Of a DNA stretch of 64,000 nt, positions 57,988-64,000 are shown in pieces. Position numbers and translations under genes: made by a program. Positions within the stretch are counted from its first letter, which is position 1, and every line of letters begins with the position of its first letter. The notes under the pieces were generated by a model, which saw only the letters and a program-made list of their open reading frames with translations, was not told the origin of the DNA and ran no database searches. Source of the DNA: an uncultured Bacilli bacterium (lineage in GTDB: Bacteria; Bacillota_I; Bacilli_A; RFN20; CAG-449); assembly GCA_947588815.1 (NCBI GenBank), contig CANQAG010000003.1, positions 1-64,000 on the forward strand, read 5' to 3'.

Positions 57988-58566
57988 ATGTCTTATTTAG
58001 AAATTATCATTATTGCGATTGGCTTAGCGATGGATGCCTTTGCGGTTTCTATTTGCAAAGGTTTGAAAATGAAAAAGATTAAATATGGACAAGCATTGGT
58101 TATCGCGTTTTTTTTTGGTGGCTTTCAAGCATTAATGCCTCTTTTAGGATGGTTATTAGGCCATCAATTTGAAAGTTTTATCACTGAAATAGATCATTAT
58201 ATTGCCTTTGCTTTATTAGCGATAATCGGCGGTAAGATGATTTTTGATAGTGTCAGAAAGAAAAAAGACGATAAAGAAGAAAAAGAAAGCGAAAAATTTG
58301 ACATTAAAGAACTTTTTATTTTGGCGATTGCTACAAGCATCGATGCTTTGGCAGTAGGAATTACCTTTGCTTTTTTGAAAGTTGAAATTTTAGGAGCTAT
58401 CTCTATAATCGGAGTTATCACATTGGTTATTTGTTTTTTAGGAGTTTTAATCGGAGGCTTTTTTGGTGATAAATTGCAAGGTAAAGCTGAAATAGTCGGA
58501 GGAATTATTTTAATTTTAATGGGATTAAAAATATTGTTGGAACATTTAGGATGGCTACCATTTTAA
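57988..58566 (+). CDS. mntP: Manganese efflux pump MntP
   Basis: Six-helix exporter that removes excess Mn2+. The 192 residues are two homologous halves: AIGLAMDAFAVSICKGLKMKK (Asp16) and ATSIDALAVGITFAFL (second Asp), separated by a charged loop (KKKDDKEEKESEKFD). Both intramembrane Asp residues are family hallmarks. AGAGGAG precedes the ATG. Its last 12 bases overlap the convergent YfcE-type gene. Confidence 0.95.
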   Translation: MSYLEIIIIAIGLAMDAFAVSICKGLKMKKIKYGQALVIAFFFGGFQALMPLLGWLLGHQFESFITEIDHYIAFALLAIIGGKMIFDSVRKKKDDKEEKESEKFDIKELFILAIATSIDALAVGITFAFLKVEILGAISIIGVITLVICFLGVLIGGFFGDKLQGKAEIVGGIILILMGLKILLEHLGWLPF

Positions 58567-58995
58567 AATATTTATCTTAATTGTATCATTGATTTCAATT
58601 ATACAATATGTACCTTCGGTTCCGTCGCGGGGTCGTGTTAAAGAACCGGGATTTACAATATATCGTGAATTTGGTAATTCTATAATCTTTGCAACATGAA
58701 GATGACCGAAAAGAATAATATCAATGTTATTATCGATCATATATCTTTCGTTAATTTTTGAAGAATCATTTCCATGTAACATCAAAATTCTTTTGTTATT
58801 GATTGTTAAGGTTCTCTCACGTGGGAAAGGATAGTAATCCACATTACCTTTTACGGAAGCAAACGGAGAAAGTTCTTCTAATGACAATTCACTGTCTCCA
58901 AGATGTAAAAAATAATCTCCGTCATAATGAAGATTTGTGAGATCTTTAATAAATGAGCGATCACGATGCGTGTCGCTAACGACTACTAATTTCAT
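58555..58995 (-). CDS. YfcE/MJ0936-type metallophosphodiesterase
   Basis: 146-residue calcineurin-like phosphoesterase with the metal ligands in SDTHRD (7-12), FLHLGDSE, VKGNVDYY, LMLHGND and FGHLHVAK. The natural substrate of this family is not settled. No good ribosome binding site is seen before the ATG, which is followed by the standard family N-terminus MKLVVVSDTH. It is divergent from the serine deaminase gene and overlaps mntP tail to tail. Confidence 0.92.
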   Translation of the reverse strand: MKLVVVSDTHRDRSFIKDLTNLHYDGDYFLHLGDSELSLEELSPFASVKGNVDYYPFPRERTLTINNKRILMLHGNDSSKINERYMIDNNIDIILFGHLHVAKIIELPNSRYIVNPGSLTRPRDGTEGTYCIIEINDTIKINILKW

Positions 58996-59112
58996 GTTGA
59001 TATTTTAAAACATCTTGAAAAATTATGCATTATAAAGACAAGGATTTAAAAGAAATAAAAAAAGTTACCGTTAAGATTATCTTCCGGTTATACTTTATTT
59101 AGAGGAACAACT

Positions 59113-60309
59113 ATGGAAAGTTTAAAAGAATTATATAAAATCGGAAGAGGGCCTTCTTCTTCACATACTATTGGCCCCGAAAGAGCCGCAAAAATTATGA
59201 TGGAAAGATATCCAACAGCGGATTTTTTTGAAGTGGAATTATTAGGATCTTTAGCTTTTACGGGAAAAGGTCATAGAACAGATTTTGTATTGCAAAAAAC
59301 TTTTAATGTTGATTGTAAAGTTGTCTTTAATACCGAGCTTAAAGAATTAATGCATCCAAATACATTCATTATCCGCGCATATAAAGATAATCAACTTCTT
59401 GCTTCTTTAACTTTTTATAGTATTGGTGGTGGTAGTCTTCAAATTGAAGGTGAAGAAAAAACACCTAAAGATGAAATTTATTCTGAGAAAAATATGAAAG
59501 AAATAATTTTTTGGTGTCATTTAAATAATTGTTCTTTTGTGGATTATGTTTTTGCGCATGAGAAAGTAACAATAAAAGGTTATTTAAATAAAGTTTATGA
59601 AAAAATGGAAGAATCAATTGAAAGAGGACTGCAAAAACAAGGAACCTTACCAGGGAAACTTCATATAGAACGGAAAGCAAAAAGTATTTATGATTCGCGC
59701 ATTCAAGGTGAAGATAATTGCGATCTAAAAACAATAGCTAGTTATGCATTAGCTGTCGCTGAAGAAAACGCCGCTGGAGAACAAGTAGTGACTGCTCCAA
59801 CGTGTGGTTCTAGTGGGGTGCTTCCTGCGATTCTTCGTTTTGCTAAAGAAAAATATCATTTCAGCCAAGAAAAAATTATAGAATCATTGGCTGTTGCCGG
59901 TATTTTTGGAAATGTTGTCAAAACGAATGCTTCGATTTCGGGTGCGGAGTGTGGATGTCAAGCAGAATTAGGAACAGCATGTGCTATGGCGTCTACGGCC
60001 CTAGCGTATCTTTTTGATTTATCGCTTGAGCAAATAGAATATGTTGCAGAGATGGCCTTAGAACATAATTTGGGTCTCACATGTGATCCGCTTGAAGGTA
60101 TGGTTCAAATTCCGTGTATTGAAAGAAATGTAATTATCGCTTTAAGGGTTTTGGACTTAGTCGAACTAGCGAAACTTTTTACTAATTCTCACAAAATATC
60201 TTTTGATATGGTGGTCCAAACGATGAAAGAAACCGGAATGGATCTTAGTTATAAATATCGTGAAACCGCTGAAGGCGGATTGGCTCGATTAAAAGATAAG
60301 ATTATTTAA
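59113..60309 (+). CDS. sdaA: L-serine ammonia-lyase, iron-sulfur, single chain
   Basis: Deaminates serine to pyruvate and ammonia. The 398-residue chain fuses the beta-type domain (GPSSSHTIGPERAAKIM) with the alpha-type catalytic domain (NAAGEQVVTAPTCGSSGVLP). Cluster Cys residues are in APTCGSSG, GAECGCQAELG and CDPLEGMVQIPC. It is shorter than E. coli SdaA (454). Its product feeds pyruvate metabolism together with ppdK. AGAGGAAC precedes the ATG. Confidence 0.93.
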   Translation: MESLKELYKIGRGPSSSHTIGPERAAKIMMERYPTADFFEVELLGSLAFTGKGHRTDFVLQKTFNVDCKVVFNTELKELMHPNTFIIRAYKDNQLLASLTFYSIGGGSLQIEGEEKTPKDEIYSEKNMKEIIFWCHLNNCSFVDYVFAHEKVTIKGYLNKVYEKMEESIERGLQKQGTLPGKLHIERKAKSIYDSRIQGEDNCDLKTIASYALAVAEENAAGEQVVTAPTCGSSGVLPAILRFAKEKYHFSQEKIIESLAVAGIFGNVVKTNASISGAECGCQAELGTACAMASTALAYLFDLSLEQIEYVAEMALEHNLGLTCDPLEGMVQIPCIERNVIIALRVLDLVELAKLFTNSHKISFDMVVQTMKETGMDLSYKYRETAEGGLARLKDKII

Positions 60310-60510
60310 TTGATGAATGTCAAACTCGTTTAAATTTTTAAAATTAATAGTACTATTTCACAATTTTGAAAAAATAATTTATTTTGCAAAATAGATGACC
60401 ATTTCTGGAGTACAAAAGAATTAACACCACACAATATTCATCGGCAATTCACTTGGATTTTTATTTAAAAAATAAGATTAATTAATCGAGTATTATTTGA
60501 TAATAAGTAA

Positions 60511-60519
60511 TGATATAAT
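60511..60519 (+). promoter_or_regulatory. Extended -10 promoter of the ABC exporter pair
   Basis: TGATATAAT with a perfect TATAAT (60514-60519), 27 bases before the first ABC gene. The -35 is weak. The remaining 200 bases of the gap are AT-rich without hairpins I can support. Confidence 0.5.
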
Positions 60520-60545
60520 TTATTTTGTTCAAATGGGGTTAAGAA

Positions 60546-62273
60546 ATGATTGAACTTTATCGTAAATATCTTAAGAAGTATAAAAAAGAGGTCATTTTAG
60601 GACCCTTGTTTAAGTTAATTGAAGCGATTTTTGAATTAATTGTCCCTTTAGTTGTGGCTTATATTATTGATCATGGTATAAAAAATAAAGAATTTGAAAC
60701 TATCTACAAAATGGGTGGCGTTTTAATCGCTTTAGCGGTTGTCGGATTATGCTCAACTTTGGTTTGTCAGTTTTTTGCTTCAAAAGTTTCACAAAAAGTC
60801 GGAACACAAATGCGGAAAGACTTATATGTTCATATAAACAGTTTATCTAATCGAGAAATCGATAAACTGACTGTCTCAAGCCTGCAAACCAGATTGGTTA
60901 ACGATACGATTCAAGTTCAAAATTCAATTGCGATGTTGATTCGTCTTGCAATACGAGCTCCATTTATTGTCGTTGGGGCCACGATTATGTCCTTTATGAT
61001 TAGTCCTACTTTGGCGATTATCTTTGTGTTTGCAACTCTAGCAATCGGGTTAATAATCTTTTTGGTTTCTAAATTTTCATTACCACATAATAAAAAGATG
61101 CAACAACAATTAGATGACTTGACTGTTATTACTAAGGAGAATCTCACTGGTGCTAGAGTGGTTAGGGCATTTTCCAAACAACAATATGAGCAAAAGCGTT
61201 TTTATGATAAGGCGAATAGTTTGGAAAAAACGTCACTTAAAATCGCCAAAATTTCATCGTGCCTCAATCCATTGACGAGTGTCGTCGTCAATATGACGAT
61301 AGTTTTAATAATTTATTTTGGAATGTTTCAAGTTGAAAGTGCCTCACTTACTCAAGGGCAAATTATCTCACTTGTCAATTATATGACTCAGATTTCAATT
61401 GCGATTGTTGTTGTCGCCAATTTGGTGGTGCTATTTTCTAAAGCAAGCGCTTCGTCAAAAAGAATAAATGAAGTCTTTAATACTTCTTCAAGTATTATAA
61501 ATGGAACCGAAAAGTTTGAAGATTCAAAGATAAGTATTGAATTTAAAAAAGTAGATATGCGATATAGCGATTCTGCGATGAACGCTTTGAGTGATATTAA
61601 TTTTAAAGTGGAAAGCGGAATGACGCTTGGAATAATCGGAGGAACCGGAGCTGGCAAATCAACATTGATCAATCTTTTAATGAGATTTTATGATGTAAAT
61701 AATGGTGAGATTTTGATAAACGGTCTAAATATAAAAGAATACGATATAAAATCTTTGCGTGAAAATATAGCGGTTGTTCATCAAAAACCGACTTTATTCA
61801 GTGGCACGATTAAAGCAAATCTGAAGTATGGCAAAGAAGATGCAACAGAAGACGAAATGTATGAAGCGTTGAAAATGGCAAATGCCTATGATTTTGTATG
61901 TGAAAAAGAAGGATTAGAAACCGTGGTTCTTCAAGGTGGCAAAAACTTTTCGGGTGGACAAAAACAACGTTTAGCGATCGCTCGTGCGTTAATTCGTAAT
62001 CCGAAATTATTAATCCTGGATGATGCGACTTCAGCATTAGATTATAAGACCGAGGCTGAAGTTAAAAAAGCGATTTTCAAACGTTTTAAAGGGACGATGA
62101 TCGTTATTTCCCAAAGAGTAGCGACGATTAAAAATCTTGATCAAATCATCGTCTTAGAAGACGGATTAATTGTTGGTTTTGGAAATCATCGTGATTTATA
62201 TGAAAATTGTGAAGTTTATCGTGAAATTTGCGATTCACAACTATCGAAAGATGAGGTGAACCGCGATGAATAA
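60546..62273 (+). CDS. ABC exporter half-transporter with non-catalytic NBD
   Basis: 575 residues: six-helix membrane domain (1-310) fused to an ATPase domain with Walker A GGTGAGKST (about 362-370), signature FSGGQKQRL and Walker B LLILDDATSALD. The residue after Walker B is Asp where catalytic Glu is expected, so this subunit carries the degenerate site of a heterodimeric exporter (BmrC/TM287-like pattern). Substrate unknown; multidrug export is the usual role. Its end overlaps the partner gene by eight bases. Confidence 0.93.
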   Translation: MIELYRKYLKKYKKEVILGPLFKLIEAIFELIVPLVVAYIIDHGIKNKEFETIYKMGGVLIALAVVGLCSTLVCQFFASKVSQKVGTQMRKDLYVHINSLSNREIDKLTVSSLQTRLVNDTIQVQNSIAMLIRLAIRAPFIVVGATIMSFMISPTLAIIFVFATLAIGLIIFLVSKFSLPHNKKMQQQLDDLTVITKENLTGARVVRAFSKQQYEQKRFYDKANSLEKTSLKIAKISSCLNPLTSVVVNMTIVLIIYFGMFQVESASLTQGQIISLVNYMTQISIAIVVVANLVVLFSKASASSKRINEVFNTSSSIINGTEKFEDSKISIEFKKVDMRYSDSAMNALSDINFKVESGMTLGIIGGTGAGKSTLINLLMRFYDVNNGEILINGLNIKEYDIKSLRENIAVVHQKPTLFSGTIKANLKYGKEDATEDEMYEALKMANAYDFVCEKEGLETVVLQGGKNFSGGQKQRLAIARALIRNPKLLILDDATSALDYKTEAEVKKAIFKRFKGTMIVISQRVATIKNLDQIIVLEDGLIVGFGNHRDLYENCEVYREICDSQLSKDEVNRDE

Positions 62274-64000
62274 AAATATTTTAAGAAGAATATTACATTA
62301 CACTAAACCTTATAGAAAGTGGATCGTCACGACGATAATTTCTGCACTAATCTATGTTTTGACCACACTTATTATCCCGATTATTACCGGAGATGCAATC
62401 AATTCGGTGGTAGGACCGCGACAAGTAGATTATAAAGCGGTGACAATAAGAATCTTGATTATAATAGTGCTTTTTGTAATAGGCGCAATCGCAGAATGGA
62501 TCTTATCATATGCTTCTAACGAGTTAAGTTATAAAACAGTAAAAGATATGCGAAAAGATGCGATTGATAAAATATTAAATGTTGATTTAAAGCATTTAGA
62601 TGCAATGGCAACAGGTGATATTATCACTAACGTAATTACTGATGTCGATCAAGTTAGCGATGGATTAATTCAATGTTTTAAACAATTTTTTACCGGAATC
62701 ATTACCATAATCGGAACTTTAGTTTTGATGTTTGTGATTTGTTTTCCAATCGCCATCGCGGTCGTCATTTTAACTCCGTTAAGTTTATTTGTGGCTTCTT
62801 ATATTGCAAAATCTTCCGCGGAAACTTTCAAATTGCAATCTAATAAAAGAGGGGAATTAGGCGCCTTTGTAAATGAGTATCTTTCAAATCAAAGTATTGT
62901 CACTTCGTATGGATTAGAGCAAAAAACGATTGATGATTTTGAAAAAATCAATCAAGAATTAGATAAATATGGTTTTAAATCTCAGATTTTCGGAGCTTTA
63001 ATCAATCCGTCTACGCGTTTTGTCAACGCGATTATCTATGCCGTTTTGGCAGTTGGAGGGGCCCTAATAGTTTTAGATGGGCGTTTCGGTTTAACAATCG
63101 GGGCTTTATATTCATTTCTTACTTATGCTTCGCATTATACAAAGCCGTTTAATGAAATTTCGGGAGTAATCGCCGAATTACAGAATTCCTTCGCTTCCGC
63201 AAAAAGAATTTTTGCGTTTTTGGATATCGAAGATCAATCTAGTGATAAAAATAATTATGTATTAAGAGATCCTCAAGGAAATTTTAATTTAGATAATGTG
63301 AGTTTCTCCTATAATGATAAAAAAATAGTAATCGATAATTTAAATTTAGAAATTAAAAAAGGAACCGCGGTTGCTATTGTAGGACCGACAGGATGCGGAA
63401 AAACGACGTTGATAAATCTTTTAATGCGTTTTTACGATGTGAATCAAGGAATAATAAAGTTAGATAATCATGATATTAAAACTCTGACTAGAAATTCGTT
63501 ACGAGAAGGGTTTGGAATGGTGCTTCAAGATAGTTGGATCTTTAAAGGTTCAATTAGAGATAACGTCGCATATTCCGTCGATAATGCGACTGAAGAAGAA
63601 ATAATTGCCGCTTGCAAAAGTAGCAAAGTACACAATTTTGTAATGAGAATGGAGCACGGATATGATACGATAATCGATGATGCAAGTGGTCTTTCTGAAG
63701 GACAAAAACAGCTGATTTGCATCGCCAGATTAATGCTTAAAGATCCAAAAATATTGATCCTTGATGAAGCGACATCCTCACTTGATACCAGAAGTGAAAT
63801 TATCATTCAAAATAACTTTAAAAAGTTAATTAAAGGTAAAACTTCATTTATTATCGCTCATCGATTGGCGACTATTAAAGAAGCCGACATAATCTTGGTA
63901 ATGAAAAATGGCCAGATTGTCGAAAGAGGAACACATGAAGCCTTGCTTTCACAAAAAGGGTTCTATTTTGAACTTTATAATGCTCAGTTTAATGGTGAGT
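62266..64000 (+). CDS. ABC exporter half-transporter, catalytic NBD (cut by window end)
   Basis: At least 578 residues to the window edge, probably lacking only a few at the C-terminus. Membrane domain (about 1-330) followed by ATPase domain with Walker A GPTGCGKTT, a shortened signature LSEGQKQLI, Walker B ILILDEATSSLD with the catalytic Glu, and the switch His in IIAHRLAT. ATG 62266 follows GAGGTG and overlaps the upstream partner's stop. Together they form a heterodimer with one active and one degenerate ATP site. Confidence 0.93.
   Translation, partial: MNKNILRRILHYTKPYRKWIVTTIISALIYVLTTLIIPIITGDAINSVVGPRQVDYKAVTIRILIIIVLFVIGAIAEWILSYASNELSYKTVKDMRKDAIDKILNVDLKHLDAMATGDIITNVITDVDQVSDGLIQCFKQFFTGIITIIGTLVLMFVICFPIAIAVVILTPLSLFVASYIAKSSAETFKLQSNKRGELGAFVNEYLSNQSIVTSYGLEQKTIDDFEKINQELDKYGFKSQIFGALINPSTRFVNAIIYAVLAVGGALIVLDGRFGLTIGALYSFLTYASHYTKPFNEISGVIAELQNSFASAKRIFAFLDIEDQSSDKNNYVLRDPQGNFNLDNVSFSYNDKKIVIDNLNLEIKKGTAVAIVGPTGCGKTTLINLLMRFYDVNQGIIKLDNHDIKTLTRNSLREGFGMVLQDSWIFKGSIRDNVAYSVDNATEEEIIAACKSSKVHNFVMRMEHGYDTIIDDASGLSEGQKQLICIARLMLKDPKILILDEATSSLDTRSEIIIQNNFKKLIKGKTSFIIAHRLATIKEADIILVMKNGQIVERGTHEALLSQKGFYFELYNAQFNGE

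Noticed and set aside
62266..64000. Second ABC subunit as a pseudogene because of its short signature LSEGQKQ
   Set aside because: Frame is open to the window edge and all other ATPase motifs, including catalytic Glu and switch His, are intact.

Overview
This window is the replication-origin region of a low-GC, Gram-positive-type bacterium that uses the standard code (TGG for Trp; TGA is a real stop, for example at the end of recF). Gene content and order match the oriC neighbourhood of Bacillus-type Firmicutes. Sporulation genes (spoIIE, yabP, yabQ, spoVT, yabG) sit beside traits more typical of Mollicutes/Erysipelotrichia-like lineages: a short SRP RNA, a lipoprotein-type YidC with a large outer domain, tight gene packing, and loss of hpt, veg, spoVG and purR from their usual places. 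My inference is an uncultured, probably anaerobic (class III ribonucleotide reductase, pyruvate phosphate dikinase), possibly gut-associated spore-forming member of the Bacilli. The species cannot be named from the sequence alone.

Layout. oriC lies between rpmH and dnaN (about 32.2-34.15 kb). To its left, nearly all genes are on the minus strand, so they point away from the origin: rpmH, rnpA, yidC, jag, a glycosyltransferase, mnmE, tatD, rnmV, rsmA, yabG, ispE, a truncated GlmU-derived gene, prs and a membrane protein. After a plus-strand island the minus-strand run continues with pth, mfd, spoVT, yabO, yabP, yabQ, divIC, spoIIE, tilS, ftsH, dusB and lysS. The island (14.2-21.0 kb) carries a GPH-type sugar symporter, a polyprenyl-phosphate flippase (DUF368/PopT) overlapping a PAP2 phosphatase and a pseudouridine synthase, and ppdK. 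To the right of oriC run dnaA, dnaN, yaaA, recF, gyrB, gyrA, a glycosyltransferase, a serine T-box and serS, the SRP RNA, tadA, nrdDG, rpmE, metG and an RlmCD-type rRNA methyltransferase. The last 12 kb are accessory: VanZ, a beta-helix surface lipoprotein, a MazG-like enzyme, a surface endonuclease, mntP, a YfcE-type phosphodiesterase, serine deaminase and a heterodimeric ABC exporter cut by the window edge.

How the genes work together. Most of the window is replication initiation, translation quality control (rRNA and tRNA modification, synthetases), membrane insertion, and the vegetative/sporulation core. The PopT-PAP2 pair is a plausible undecaprenyl-phosphate recycling unit, and IspE shows that the MEP isoprenoid route supplies the lipid.

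I found no CRISPR array, prophage, insertion sequence, tRNA or rRNA gene, and no clearly novel multi-gene system. The most unusual signals are: (1) a gene that keeps the GlmU linker and first hexapeptide coils but has lost both catalytic sites; (2) an in-frame stop cutting a conserved C-terminal tail off the RlmCD-type methyltransferase, with the tail still readable downstream; (3) terminator hairpins abutting or overlapping the start of the next gene at five places; (4) a well-formed DnaA-box plus DnaA-trio unwinding element in the dnaA-dnaN gap; (5) Gly at the quinolone-contact position of GyrA, and an unusual DnaA Walker A motif.
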